51,628 nt of DNA from Opitutia bacterium (GCA_002730975.1 PCBO01000012.1:3373-55000), one strand, 5' to 3'. Positions 6,845 to 16,491 are shown, counted from the stretch's first letter. The notes: generated from the letters alone by a model not told the origin. Made by a program: numbers and translations.

Positions 6845-9244
6845 ATGATTCCTCCTGTGTCGTACCGTTCCCTTTTTTTGCTTCTATGGGTAGTTGTCGT
6901 CCCGCTTTATGGATTGAAGCCTGAAAACCCCGTTCTTGGGAAAAATTTTGATCATTGGGCTTTCAAGCCAGTCAAGCGAGCAGTACCTCCTCTGGTTGAA
7001 GGTTCTCCCAACGCAATTGACTCCTTTGTTCGTTTCAAGCTGTCTCAAAGCCTACTCGATCCGTCACCTGCTGCATCCAAAGCGGTCTTGTTCCGTCGTT
7101 TGTCATTTGACCTGACGGGACTGCCCCCTTCTTTTGAGCAGATCCGTGAGTTTGAGAATGATGAACGCTCGGACGCCTACGAACAGGCCGTAGACAATTT
7201 TCTTTCTTCGCCTCGTTTTGGTGAAAGATGGGGTCGTTACTGGCTGGACTTAGCTCGTTATGCGGACACAAAAGGCTATCTCGCCGGTGGTTCGAGCAGA
7301 CTATATCCGTTTGCCTACACCTATCGAGACTGGGTCATTCGGGCTTTTAATGAAGGAATGCCATACGATGAGTTCGTGAGTAAACAACTCGCTGCCGATC
7401 TGACCGTGGATTCCCCAAACCATCGGGATCTTGCCGCTCTCGGTTTTCTAACGGTTGGTCCTCGTTTTCTTAATCGCCGCCATCTGATCATTGACGATAG
7501 AATCGATGTGGTTACTCGAGGCTTGATGGGGTTCACCGTCGGTTGCGCCAGATGCCATGACCATTTTTTCGATCCTATCCCACAGGAAGACTACTATTCT
7601 CTTTACGGCATATTCAACTCAGCTCGCCAGCCGAAGGAATTGCCTCTTCTTGGGCAACCCGACTTGGCTTCCAAGAACTACCGGGAGTTCGAGAAAAAGC
7701 GCAAGGAATTGGAGGCTGTAGTAAATAAACATCTTAGATCAAACTGGGATGCCGTGCGTTCCATTGATGGACTGACTGCCTACTTGCAACTCGTTTATGA
7801 TGGGCGTGAACTTTCGGACGACCGGTTCGAGGCTCTTGCCGTCAAACGTAAACTCTTTCCGAAGTTGGCTCGTCGTTGGCGTGCTTTTATAAAGGTGAAG
7901 GCTAAACAAAACGATCGTGTTTTTGCAGTCTGGCGTGCTTTTGAAAAGTTGAATCCCGATAAATATCCAAATACCGCAAAGTCCCTTTTGAAGCATGCTC
8001 CTCCCTTTCCTTCCTTTCTTTTGCGAGCTCTTCGAGGGCTGGATGAAAACGATTTTAAAGAAGTAATCGGATGGTATGCCTCGGAGTTTGCGTCATCTTT
8101 GAAAAAGGCAAACTCCGGTGCTCAATCCAAAGGAATGACGTCCTTCGTGAAATCTTCCGGTTTTCCCGTTGGCTTCACTGTCGAAGGCATTGAGGAATTT
8201 TTCGATACCAAGGCTCGCAATCATACGAATTCTCTCCGTTCGAAATTATCCAAGCACAAGTCGGAGCATCCGGGTTCGCCTCCAAGGGCCATGGCTTTGG
8301 TTGATGACTCGCTGTTGCGTAATCCTCGTATTTTCGATCGGGGTAATCCCAATGCCCCCGGTCGAGAGGTCTCGAGGCGCTTCCTCGCCGCACTCTCTCA
8401 CGGTGCCGAACGTAAAACTTATGAACATGGAAGCGGAAGGCTCGAGCTTGCCAAATCAATCCTTCATCCCGCCAACCCCTTGACCGGTCGTGTCTTCGTG
8501 AATCGGGTATGGATGCATCTGTTTGGTTCTGGTCTCGTTCGTACCCCAAGTGATTTCGGTTTACAGGGCGAAAACCCAACGCACCCACTTCTTCTTGACC
8601 ATCTCACATACCGTTTCATCAACGAGGGATGGGATGTGAAGCACCTCATCCGTATCATCACCAGTTCCACTGCTTATCGTCAGAAAAGCGCTATTGCTCC
8701 AATCCAAGATCCTGAAAATCGACTGTTGTCCGTAATGAACCGAAAGCGCCTCGATTTCGAGGCAATGCGAGACTCCATGCTCGCCGTTTCCGGGGAACTC
8801 GACTTATCCATGGGCGGTCGGCCCGTTGATCTTGCCAAGAAGCCTTTTCCCGTTCGCCGGGCAGTTTACGGTTTTATAGAGCGTCAGAACTTGCCTGCGG
8901 TCTTTCGTACTTTTGATTTCGCCAACCCTAACATTCATGCCCCCCATCGTTTCGAGACCACTGTTCCCCAACAAGCACTTTTTGCCCTCAATGATCCATT
9001 CGTTCTGGCTAGAGCCGAAAAATTAGCTCGGGAAGCCGAATCATCAAAGGGAACCGATTTGTTATCGGAAAAAACGCCCGAATCGATAAGTCGTCTCCTC
9101 TTCCGTAGGATATTGCATCGGGATCCTTCTGCAAAGGAGTTCGCTTCGTCAAAAGCTTTTGTCGGATCGACTCCATCTCGGGCCAAGTTGGCCGACTTAG
9201 CCCAATCCTTGCTCGTATCCAACGAATTCTTTTTTGTAGATTAA
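6845..9244 (+). CDS. PSCyt2/PSD1 (DUF1549-DUF1553) exported protein
   Basis: From ATG 6845 the protein has 799 residues with a clear signal peptide (SLFLLLWVVVVPLYG). A TTG at 6821 would extend it by 8 residues but adds nothing signal-like. DUF1549/PSCyt2 covers about 35-260: HWAFKP, FDLTGLPPS, FGERWGRYWLDLARYADT and VGCARCHDHFFDPI. The last holds a CxxCH that could bind haem c. DUF1553/PSD1 covers about 500-795: GREVSRRFLAALS, NRVWMHLFGSGLV, PSDFGLQGENPTHP and FDFANPN. The usual N-terminal cytochrome domain (PSCyt1) is missing. The biochemical role is not established. It overlaps the DUF1501 gene by one base (TAATG), so the two proteins probably act together. Confidence 0.88.
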   Translation: MIPPVSYRSLFLLLWVVVVPLYGLKPENPVLGKNFDHWAFKPVKRAVPPLVEGSPNAIDSFVRFKLSQSLLDPSPAASKAVLFRRLSFDLTGLPPSFEQIREFENDERSDAYEQAVDNFLSSPRFGERWGRYWLDLARYADTKGYLAGGSSRLYPFAYTYRDWVIRAFNEGMPYDEFVSKQLAADLTVDSPNHRDLAALGFLTVGPRFLNRRHLIIDDRIDVVTRGLMGFTVGCARCHDHFFDPIPQEDYYSLYGIFNSARQPKELPLLGQPDLASKNYREFEKKRKELEAVVNKHLRSNWDAVRSIDGLTAYLQLVYDGRELSDDRFEALAVKRKLFPKLARRWRAFIKVKAKQNDRVFAVWRAFEKLNPDKYPNTAKSLLKHAPPFPSFLLRALRGLDENDFKEVIGWYASEFASSLKKANSGAQSKGMTSFVKSSGFPVGFTVEGIEEFFDTKARNHTNSLRSKLSKHKSEHPGSPPRAMALVDDSLLRNPRIFDRGNPNAPGREVSRRFLAALSHGAERKTYEHGSGRLELAKSILHPANPLTGRVFVNRVWMHLFGSGLVRTPSDFGLQGENPTHPLLLDHLTYRFINEGWDVKHLIRIITSSTAYRQKSAIAPIQDPENRLLSVMNRKRLDFEAMRDSMLAVSGELDLSMGGRPVDLAKKPFPVRRAVYGFIERQNLPAVFRTFDFANPNIHAPHRFETTVPQQALFALNDPFVLARAEKLAREAESSKGTDLLSEKTPESISRLLFRRILHRDPSAKEFASSKAFVGSTPSRAKLADLAQSLLVSNEFFFVD

Positions 9245-10674
9245 TGCTTTCAACTACTGAAGAAACTTCACCCTTTGCTCGCCGCGATTTTCTCGCACGC
9301 TGCGGGATGGGTTTTGCCTTGCCTGCATTAGGTGCCTTGTGTGCCGAAAATGCCGTTGGTCTGCCCGCGACGAACCCAATGATGGCGAGAGGTCCTCATT
9401 TTGCGCCAAAGGCCAAGCGTGTGATTCATTTATTCATGAATGGTGGGCCTGCCCATATGGATACCTTTGATCCTAAACCCGAGTTAAGCCGGTGGTCGGG
9501 CAAAGCCTTGCCTGAAGGTCGTCGTCTGGGTACCGAACGCAAAACCGGGGCTGCTTTCGGATCACCTTTCAGTTTTCGCCGGCATGGTCAGAGTGGCTTG
9601 CCCGTCAGCGAGATTTTCCCTCACGTAGCCCGGCATGTCGATGATCTCTGCGTTGTGCGCTCAATGCATGCCGATGTTCCGAATCACGAGCCGTCCCTAA
9701 TGCTGATGAACTGTGGCGACGGTCGTTTAGTCAGACCTAGCATGGGTTCCTGGGTAACCTATGGACTCGGCTCGGAAAATCAAAACCTTCCCGGATTCGT
9801 GGTGTTGTGCCCCGGAGGTTATCCCATCACCGAAACGCAAAACTGGCGTTCTGCATTTCTTCCCGGAATTTATCAAGGCACATACGTCAATCCATCCAAG
9901 GGAGGATCTTCAGAGATCCTACCCAACCTGAAACCTGCTCGATCGGATGATAGACAAGCAAAGCAACTGGATCTTCTACGATCCTTGAACCGCGAACATT
10001 TCGAAGAGAGGGCAGGGGATCCTCGCCTTGAAGCTCGAATTCAGTCTTTTGAGTTGGCTTACCGGATGCAAATCGAAGCCAGCGACGCCTTCGACGTTTC
10101 ACGAGAATCTTCCCGTGTGCGCGATTCCTATGGTTCAGGGGTTCATGGCAAACAATGCTTGATTGCTCGAAGGTTGGTGGAACGCGGCGTGAGGTTTGTT
10201 CAGCTCTGGCATGGAGCAGGCCAACCTTGGGACAGTCATGATGAAATAGAGAAAAACCACAGACGCTTGGCTAAGGAATGCGACCAGGCAATAGGAGCCC
10301 TTCTCACTGATCTCAAGCAATCCGGTTTATTGGAGGAAACGCTGGTGCTCTGGGGTGGTGAATTCGGGCGTACTCCCACTGTCGAATTGCCCAAGCCGGG
10401 ATCCAACGCCGGCAAGATCAATGGACGAGACCATAATCATCATGGATTTTCGATTTGGATGGCAGGGGGCGGCGTGAAAGGAGGTTTTGCCTACGGGGCG
10501 ACTGATGAATTCGGTTTCGCTGCGGTGGAGAATCCTGTGCATGTTCACGACCTGCATGCTACGCTGCTGCATCTCTTGGGCTTTGATCACGAGCGACTTA
10601 CCTATCGATATGCGGGCAGGGATTTTCGTTTGACCGACGTACATGGCAAAGTGGTTACCGACCTGATCGCTTAG
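9244..10674 (+). CDS. DUF1501 family, Tat-exported sulfatase-fold protein
   Basis: The 476-residue protein begins with a twin-arginine signal (ARRDFLARCGMGFALPALGA, about residues 12-31), so it is probably exported folded. DUF1501 hallmarks follow: HLFMNGGPAHMDTFDPKP near 60, RSMHADVPNHEPS near 140, WGGEFGRTP near 370 and GRDHNHHGFSIWMAGGGVKGG in two parts near 395-415. The family has an alkaline-phosphatase/sulfatase-like fold, but the activity is uncharacterised. It is encoded with PSCyt2/PSD1 in hundreds of PVC genomes. Here its ATG overlaps the upstream TAA, and it is the last gene of the sigma-FecR module. Only 2 bases separate its stop from the convergent MidA-like gene. Confidence 0.9.
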   Translation: MLSTTEETSPFARRDFLARCGMGFALPALGALCAENAVGLPATNPMMARGPHFAPKAKRVIHLFMNGGPAHMDTFDPKPELSRWSGKALPEGRRLGTERKTGAAFGSPFSFRRHGQSGLPVSEIFPHVARHVDDLCVVRSMHADVPNHEPSLMLMNCGDGRLVRPSMGSWVTYGLGSENQNLPGFVVLCPGGYPITETQNWRSAFLPGIYQGTYVNPSKGGSSEILPNLKPARSDDRQAKQLDLLRSLNREHFEERAGDPRLEARIQSFELAYRMQIEASDAFDVSRESSRVRDSYGSGVHGKQCLIARRLVERGVRFVQLWHGAGQPWDSHDEIEKNHRRLAKECDQAIGALLTDLKQSGLLEETLVLWGGEFGRTPTVELPKPGSNAGKINGRDHNHHGFSIWMAGGGVKGGFAYGATDEFGFAAVENPVHVHDLHATLLHLLGFDHERLTYRYAGRDFRLTDVHGKVVTDLIA

Positions 10675-10676
10675 AG

Positions 10677-11681
10677 TTATTTCGCTCGGATTCCTCGCAA
10701 TACTTGGAATTTCGATCCCATATTACCGGGGTGCAGCAGTTCCATGAGGGTTTGCCTGTCGGGGTCAAACTCGCCTCCATTTCCCGTTACTATGGCTTCA
10801 CAGGTAGAGGACGCATGGCCTAGCAAGAAGGATTCCTGTCTCTCGACTTGGACTTTGGCAAAGCCTTGATCCCTTAGAACTGCCTCAAGCATGTCCCAAC
10901 AGACATGACAGGTGATGTCTTGCTCTCCAGGTGATGCTAAGAGGTCATCGGACAGGCGGTGTCTCTTGTAGGCGCGGGCAACGCCTTCCGGTCGCCGTCT
11001 CGTGAAGTCTTCCATTGAGAGTCCGTAGTCAAAAGTGAGAAAGAGCCCATTCCATTCCTTTGAACACAGGTCAATGAGAGAATCCTTTGCTCCGGTCGGG
11101 AGATCGAGCAGGTAATCGTGAGGAGTGTCAGGCGAAATTTCCTTTAAGAAGGAGGAAATGTTGTCGGATTGATGTAGGTCAATTTCTCGGATGCCGCTTT
11201 CCGTTAGTTCTACTCCTCGTTCCAACCAACCTTTCTCCTTGTCGAAACGGAACCGTCGAAAAGGTTGGGCATCCAGCCATTCATTGGCGAAAACTATGGC
11301 GTTGGGAGGGATCTCGAGGGAATCGAAAAGCCGAATAGTTTTCGTTGCCCCGAATTTATGTTCAACGCCTTGTAACACGGATCGGTTCGGTTCGGATGCT
11401 ATTTCAACGAAAGTGTAAGTATCGAGATCGGTATCTCCCAATAGGCTTTCACACGCGGCGACCACCAATTGACCGAAGATCGGACCAAGGCTTTGGGCGG
11501 TATAAAAATCGGTTTCAGGAGAACGGCCTACGCGCATTTTGGAAGTCGAGTAGTAACCGACCCTCGGGGCGTAAAGGGTGGTGGTGACAAAGGTGGGGTA
11601 GTCCATTTGTCCCTTCGCGTCGATCGCATCCCGAAGCGCTGCGATAGGTTCTGATTCAGGTTTCTCGTTTGACATTGGCAT
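10677..11681 (-). CDS. SAM-dependent methyltransferase-like protein, MidA/NDUFAF7 family (DUF185)
   Basis: This 334-residue protein has MidA-family hallmarks: MDYPTFVTTTLYAPRVGYYS, DFYTAQSLGPIFGQ, FANEWLDAQPF, FLTFDYG, ARAYKRHRLSDDLLASPG and the C-terminal MGSKFQVL. Family members methylate arginine in respiratory complex I in eukaryotes. Bacterial targets are mostly unknown. Motif I, normally a glycine-rich E-x-G-x-G loop, reads VEIASEPNRSVL here and lacks the glycines. SAM binding may be altered or lost. A second ATG at 11675 is possible. The start overlaps the longest frame of the divergent S41 protease, so control elements must lie within coding sequence. Confidence 0.82.
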   Translation of the reverse strand: MPMSNEKPESEPIAALRDAIDAKGQMDYPTFVTTTLYAPRVGYYSTSKMRVGRSPETDFYTAQSLGPIFGQLVVAACESLLGDTDLDTYTFVEIASEPNRSVLQGVEHKFGATKTIRLFDSLEIPPNAIVFANEWLDAQPFRRFRFDKEKGWLERGVELTESGIREIDLHQSDNISSFLKEISPDTPHDYLLDLPTGAKDSLIDLCSKEWNGLFLTFDYGLSMEDFTRRRPEGVARAYKRHRLSDDLLASPGEQDITCHVCWDMLEAVLRDQGFAKVQVERQESFLLGHASSTCEAIVTGNGGEFDPDRQTLMELLHPGNMGSKFQVLRGIRAK

Positions 11682-11710
11682 TCTCTAGTTCTTTGGGTAA
11701 TGGGTTTGGA

Positions 11711-13009
11711 GTGAAACTCAACCCCGGAGTCGTTTGGGGCATACCGCCTTTTCTACTGCTGATTGCTCTCTTGACCTTGTGGAACAATCCTGTGACGCGA
11801 GCGTATTTTGATGGCGATTATTGGAAGGCGGTAGGCAAGTTCGGGGAATCCCTGAGGCTTGCTCATGCTCGCTACGTGGATGACGAAAAAGCCGAGTACG
11901 AGGCCCTTGTCGATACTGCCTTGGATGGAATGATTTCGTCGCTTGATCGGCATTCCAGCTATTATCCTCCACCACGTTACGAAGAATTTCAGAATGATAC
12001 GAAGCTACAATATTTCGGAATTGGCGTCGTTATTCGGAAAGTGGAGCTAGGCATATTGATTGCTCGCGTTTTTCCAAGCGGTCCGGCGGAGGTGGCCGGC
12101 GTACGACCGGGAGATTTTGTAGCCAAAGTGGAAAATACTTCCGTTACGAATCTCACCCTTTCCCAAGTTAGCGATTTAATAAAAGGAGAGGAAGGTACCA
12201 CAGTCCTAGTTGTTTTGCGTGATGTTGTTGGCGATACACGAGAGGTGGAAGTGACTCGAGGGCGAATCCAAATGTCTAGTGTTGGTGACGTTAGCGTCGA
12301 TTCCAACGGCACGGGTTTCTTACGCCTTGAGCAGTTCACTGCCCGTACGGGAGATGAACTTCGTGCCGCGCTTGCCGATTTGGAGAAAGATGGGGTGAAG
12401 CGTCTGATTCTAGACTTGCGAGACAACTCGGGTGGTCTGCTTTCCGCTGCCGTGGATGTGGCCAGTCAATTTTTAGAGGAAGGCAAGCTTGTGGTTTCGA
12501 TTAAAGGGCGAAATAATCATCCCGAAAGGAGTTATCATTCAAGACCCAAAGGCCCATTACGATCTTACCCATTGGTCATCCTTATCAACGAAGGCAGCGC
12601 CAGTGCCTCCGAAATTGTTGCCGGAGCATTGGGTGTGTCTGGGCGAGCGAGGTTGGTTGGGGAAAAATCCTACGGGAAGGGTTCCGTACAAACGGTCTTT
12701 GGACTAGAGGATGAATCGGGTCTACGTTTAACCACCGCTATGTACTATCTTCCCGATGGTTCTACGATACACGAAAGTGGAATCATTCCTCATGTGAGCG
12801 TTCCTTGCGATGAAGAGATGGAGGGTAAACTTCGTATCCAGCGTTTTCAGGATGCATTCTCCGATTCAGAAGGTTTTGAGAAGCTTTTTGGATTTGCCCC
12901 AGTTCGCGATAGGCAATTTCAGATCGGACTGAGCTTATTTTCCAGTAAATCGCTGAAAGAGATTCAAGCTCAGGTGGAGGTATTGGAAACACTTGAAATC
13001 GCCCCATGA
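11711..13009 (+). CDS. S41 family C-terminal processing peptidase (CtpA-like)
   Basis: Starting at GTG 11711 gives 432 residues, beginning with an uncleaved signal/anchor helix (PPFLLLIALLTLW). The frame is also open from TTG 11669, which would overlap the divergent gene, so the start is uncertain. A PDZ domain (about 95-175) contains VFPSGPAEVAGVRPGDFV. The S41 core has RLILDLRDNSGGLLSAAVDV, INEGSASASEIVAGAL and GEKSYGKGSVQT. Ser298 and Lys323 have the same 25-residue spacing as the catalytic Ser-Lys dyad of E. coli Tsp. It should cleave exported proteins near their C-termini. It is coupled to tsaD by ATGA (13006-13009). Confidence 0.88.
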   Translation: MKLNPGVVWGIPPFLLLIALLTLWNNPVTRAYFDGDYWKAVGKFGESLRLAHARYVDDEKAEYEALVDTALDGMISSLDRHSSYYPPPRYEEFQNDTKLQYFGIGVVIRKVELGILIARVFPSGPAEVAGVRPGDFVAKVENTSVTNLTLSQVSDLIKGEEGTTVLVVLRDVVGDTREVEVTRGRIQMSSVGDVSVDSNGTGFLRLEQFTARTGDELRAALADLEKDGVKRLILDLRDNSGGLLSAAVDVASQFLEEGKLVVSIKGRNNHPERSYHSRPKGPLRSYPLVILINEGSASASEIVAGALGVSGRARLVGEKSYGKGSVQTVFGLEDESGLRLTTAMYYLPDGSTIHESGIIPHVSVPCDEEMEGKLRIQRFQDAFSDSEGFEKLFGFAPVRDRQFQIGLSLFSSKSLKEIQAQVEVLETLEIAP

Positions 13010-14025
13010 TTCTCGGAGTCGAGAGTTCTTGCGACGAATCCGCACTCGCCCTCTTTTCGTCGAAGCGCGGAATTGTCGGGGAATGGTTGAATAGTCAGAT
13101 AGCGACCCATGTAAAGTACGGTGGCGTAGTGCCCGAGATTGCAGTCCGCGAGCATCTAACCAATTTCTTCGTTCTGCTTGACGAGGCGCAAAAAGTCGAA
13201 CGCCTCAGAAACCGTGTGACTCGTATCGCCGTAACTTGTGGTCCGGGCTTGGCCGGTTGTCTGGCGGTGGGTCTTTCCTTGGCCAAGACTCTAGGGTTGC
13301 TCTGGGATGTCCCTGTCATTGGTGTCAATCATTTGCGTGGACACGCATTATCACCCTTCCTCCCCCTTTTTCAGGAGCAGGAGGATGTCTTTGCCGATCA
13401 TCTTCCTCACCTCGGTCTACTCGTTTCTGGCGGCAATACAATTCTCTTTCGTATCGATGAAGGTCAATCTATCGAAATTCTAGCTGAAACCGTCGACGAT
13501 GCGGCAGGCGAGGCACTCGATAAAGGAGGAAAACTTTTGGGGATTCCCTATCCGGGAGGGCCCATTCTCGAGCAACATGCAATAGGTGGAGACCCTCGAG
13601 CTTTCGATTTTCCACGATCTTTTTCAGATCGTAGCGAGATGCGTTTTAGTTTTTCCGGTCTTAAAACCAGCTTGTTATATACACTTGATAAGTTTACCGA
13701 CGATCAAATTAAGGTACGTTATGCTGACCTTTGCGCCTCCTACCAAACCGCGGCGATTGACCAATTGGTAACAAAAACCAAGCACGCCTTGGAATCGAGT
13801 GAGTTTTCCAGTATCGGTCTTTCCGGCGGAGTTGCCAATAATAAGACTCTCCATAGTCGCTTGGCTGAATTAGCCGCGGCTCGATCCGTACGATTTCTAG
13901 CTCCCGACCCTTGCCACACTGGTGACAATGCAGCAATGATTGCCTTTGCCGCGCATATTGATCGGGAGCGTGTTACGGAAAATGCTGCAGCACTGACTTT
14001 CCATCCATCTCTCCGTCTAACTTGA
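13006..14025 (+). CDS. tsaD: tRNA N6-adenosine threonylcarbamoyltransferase TsaD
   Basis: The 339-residue protein is full length for TsaD, the catalytic subunit that places threonylcarbamoyl on A37 of ANN-decoding tRNAs. The N-terminus MILGVESSCDESALAL is the family signature. The metal-binding His pair is H109 and H113 (VNHLRGH). The ASKHA nucleotide motifs follow, with LLVSGGNT, EALDKGGKLLGIPYPGGP, and near the C-terminus GLSGGVANNKTL and CTGDN-like CHTGDNAAMIAFAA. It is cytosolic and works with TsaB, TsaC and TsaE, which are not encoded here. The ATG overlaps the protease stop by ATGA, and no promoter is seen between them. Confidence 0.95.
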   Translation: MILGVESSCDESALALFSSKRGIVGEWLNSQIATHVKYGGVVPEIAVREHLTNFFVLLDEAQKVERLRNRVTRIAVTCGPGLAGCLAVGLSLAKTLGLLWDVPVIGVNHLRGHALSPFLPLFQEQEDVFADHLPHLGLLVSGGNTILFRIDEGQSIEILAETVDDAAGEALDKGGKLLGIPYPGGPILEQHAIGGDPRAFDFPRSFSDRSEMRFSFSGLKTSLLYTLDKFTDDQIKVRYADLCASYQTAAIDQLVTKTKHALESSEFSSIGLSGGVANNKTLHSRLAELAAARSVRFLAPDPCHTGDNAAMIAFAAHIDRERVTENAAALTFHPSLRLT

Positions 14026-14157
14026 TTTCATTCTTCACTCTGTTTACTGCCGACATTCTCAATCCGCTTGGTACTTCGAATAATCACTCAAAGTCGCTCG
14101 TTCTTGCCTTGTTACTCCAATCCTTGCATATTTTCTTTTTTTCCTAAATAAACTCCC

Positions 14158-15867
14158 ATGATTACTGACCCCGAATTACCCAAGAAACTTTCAAAAAATG
14201 AAAGTATCAAGGAAAACAGCGATTTTCTACGAGGAACCATCCTCGAAGGTTTAGCCGACGACTCAAGTGGTACAATCTCCGCTGATGATTCTCAGCTCAC
14301 TAAGTTTCATGGTACTTACTTGCAGGACGACCGAGATCTCCGATCTGAGCGGATCAAGCAAAAGCTGGGAAAAGCCTTCTCCTTCATGATTCGTATCCGT
14401 GTGCCCGGAGGAGTTTGTACGCCATCGCAGTGGCTTGACGTCGATCGGCTCTCCGATGAATTTGCAGATGGAACTTTGAAGCTCACTACGCGACAAGCAT
14501 TCCAGTTGCACGGCGTACTCAAAAGTAATCTTAAGCAGACGATTAGGAAAATAAACGATACCCTACTTGATACACTCGCAGCTTGTGGGGACGTGAATCG
14601 CAATGTGATGTGCACGGCTACTCCTTTCGAGTCTAAAGCACATGCCGAAACATTGAAACTGTCCAAGGCCATTAGCGAACATCTTTCACCTCAGACGACT
14701 TCCTACGCCGAAATCTGGCTCGATGGTGAACGCAAGGTCATTAATCAAGGCGAGGAAGTGGAGCCCATCTACGGTAAGACCTATCTTCCCCGTAAATTCA
14801 AAATTGCCGTCGCTGTTCCTCCGCGTAATGACGTGGATGTGTTTTCAAACGATTTAGGCTTCGTTGCTATTATCGAAGATGGAGAGATTTTAGGTTACAA
14901 CGTACTTGTCGGTGGTGGTCTTGGAATGACTCACGGCAAGGATGCCACATATCCCAGAATTGCCGATGTCATTGGTTTTTGCACTCCCGATCAAGTGCTT
15001 CAATTGGCTGAGGAAATTGTGAAAATCCAGCGCGACTATGGCGATCGTTCCGATCGTCGCCACGCTCGCCTCAAGTACACCATTGAAGATCGAGGAATCC
15101 AATGGTTTAAGGAAGAATTGAACGATCGTTTGGGTCGGGTTCTCGAGCCTTCACGGGAAATCTCTTTTGATGCGACGACTGATCGATACGGCTGGACCAA
15201 AGACCATGAAGGTAAATGGCATTTCTGCCTTTTCGTCGAAGGTGGACGCCTACGAGATGCCGACGGCGTGAACGCAAAATCCGCAATTCGTGAGATTGCC
15301 AGGATTCATAGTGGTGATTTTCGATTATCTCCCAATCAAAACCTCATCGTGGCCCGGGTGGATGATACAAGTAAGTCCGAAGTGGAAAAAATCCTTGCCG
15401 ACCATGGACTCTCCGACCCAGCTGCACTTTCTGGTCTTAGGCTTAACTCGATTGCATGTACCGCTCTCCCCACTTGTGGCCTCGCATTGGCCGAGAGCGA
15501 ACGTTATCTTCCAAGCCTTGTCGACGAACTGGAAAAGATTATTGAGGACTTGGGTATTCGTGAGGAATCGATCGCCATACGTTCTACAGGTTGTCCAAAT
15601 GGTTGCGGTCGACCTTACCTTGGGGAAATTGGTCTCGTCGGCAAGTCGCCCGGTAAATACAATGTTTATCTTGGAGCAGGTTTTGATGGTGGGCGGCTCA
15701 ATAAACTTTACAAACCAGCCTTGACCAATGACGAAATCATCGAAGAGCTTACCGCCGTTCTTAGACGCTATTCTGACGAACGCGAGTCCGGCGAACATTT
15801 TGGTGACTTTTGCATCAGAGCGGGGTATGTGAAGGCGACTGTACAAGGCCCGGACTTCCATAATTGA
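14158..15867 (+). CDS. cysI: Assimilatory sulfite reductase hemoprotein (CysI type)
   Basis: The protein has 569 residues, against 570 for E. coli CysI. It reduces sulfite to sulfide with six electrons on a coupled siroheme-[4Fe-4S] centre. The cluster and siroheme cysteines are Cys434 and Cys440 (CTALPTC) and Cys479 and Cys483 ([20 protein letters not shown]), the same numbers as in E. coli. The N-terminal half has the parachute repeats [19 protein letters not shown] and [10 protein letters not shown]. No cysJ flavoprotein or cysH gene is next to it, so the electron donor is unknown. The upstream 130 bp is AT-rich and there is no Shine-Dalgarno sequence before the ATG. Confidence 0.93.
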   Translation: MITDPELPKKLSKNESIKENSDFLRGTILEGLADDSSGTISADDSQLTKFHGTYLQDDRDLRSERIKQKLGKAFSFMIRIRVPGGVCTPSQWLDVDRLSDEFADGTLKLTTRQAFQLHGVLKSNLKQTIRKINDTLLDTLAACGDVNRNVMCTATPFESKAHAETLKLSKAISEHLSPQTTSYAEIWLDGERKVINQGEEVEPIYGKTYLPRKFKIAVAVPPRNDVDVFSNDLGFVAIIEDGEILGYNVLVGGGLGMTHGKDATYPRIADVIGFCTPDQVLQLAEEIVKIQRDYGDRSDRRHARLKYTIEDRGIQWFKEELNDRLGRVLEPSREISFDATTDRYGWTKDHEGKWHFCLFVEGGRLRDADGVNAKSAIREIARIHSGDFRLSPNQNLIVARVDDTSKSEVEKILADHGLSDPAALSGLRLNSIACTALPTCGLALAESERYLPSLVDELEKIIEDLGIREESIAIRSTGCPNGCGRPYLGEIGLVGKSPGKYNVYLGAGFDGGRLNKLYKPALTNDEIIEELTAVLRRYSDERESGEHFGDFCIRAGYVKATVQGPDFHN

Positions 15868-15883
15868 ATTTCTCGATAGTTGC

Positions 15884-15890
15884 AGGAAGG
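15884..15890 (+). promoter_or_regulatory. Shine-Dalgarno sequence that supports a GTG start
   Basis: AGGAAGG lies 9 nt before GTG 15900. It is the reason for choosing this GTG over the next in-frame ATG at 15966. Confidence 0.65.
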
Positions 15891-15899
15891 TAACTCGAA

Positions 15900-16487
15900 G
15901 TGAGCAGGAAACGCGGAGGTGGAAAGCATGTCGCTCGCAGAACTCATGCCGACCTGGATTCCGCAATGTCGACCCTAGACGAAGATGACGCGTTGAATTT
16001 ATTGGAGAAACTGGGGGATGATCCTTTCCTTTTGATACTTGATCAGGTTCAGGACCCTCGCAATCTAGGTGCTTGTTTACGTTCCGCTGAATGCGCGGGA
16101 GTAGATCTTGTCGCTATTCCTTCCGGGCGTTCCGTCGGAATTACCGATGTCGTTCGTCACGTGGCTGCTGGTGCTGCTGAATCGCTCCCCATTGCCCGGG
16201 TACGAAACCTTTCTCGTTTTTTGCGTGCGTTGACTGAACTTGGGATTCGCTTGGTCGGAACTTCTGATCAAGCCCGGTCTACCCTTTACGACCTAGACTT
16301 GAAGGGACCTCTCGCTCTTGTTGTTGGAGCTGAAGGTGGCGGGATACGAAGGCTTACTGCTGACTGTTGTGACGACCTAGCCAATATTCCAATGCAGGGG
16401 CGTGTGGATTGTCTTAATGTTTCCGTCGCAACGGGTGTTTGCCTTTTTGAAGCCGTTCGCCAACGGAGTGAGTTGGATTCGAATTGA
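15900..16487 (+). CDS. TrmH/RlmB-like SPOUT RNA 2'-O-methyltransferase, short form
   Basis: The 195-residue protein is a SPOUT-fold methyltransferase of the SpoU/TrmH class, which methylates ribose 2'-OH in rRNA or tRNA. The three motifs are present: motif 1 ILDQVQDPRNLGACLRSAEC, motif 2 LALVVGAEGGGIRRL and motif 3 IPMQGRVDCLNVSVATGV. These match RlmB, which methylates G2251 of 23S rRNA. RlmB is normally about 240 residues with an N-terminal L30e-like RNA-binding domain. Here only about 40 residues, basic then acidic, precede the catalytic domain. It starts with GTG behind a good Shine-Dalgarno sequence. It ends 4 bases before a convergent gene. Confidence 0.85.
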   Translation: MSRKRGGGKHVARRTHADLDSAMSTLDEDDALNLLEKLGDDPFLLILDQVQDPRNLGACLRSAECAGVDLVAIPSGRSVGITDVVRHVAAGAAESLPIARVRNLSRFLRALTELGIRLVGTSDQARSTLYDLDLKGPLALVVGAEGGGIRRLTADCCDDLANIPMQGRVDCLNVSVATGVCLFEAVRQRSELDSN

Positions 16488-16491
16488 CTGC

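Noticed and set aside
15325..15966. Antisense frame opposite the end of cysI
   Set aside because: The Cys motifs and exact spacing of CysI show the plus strand is coding.
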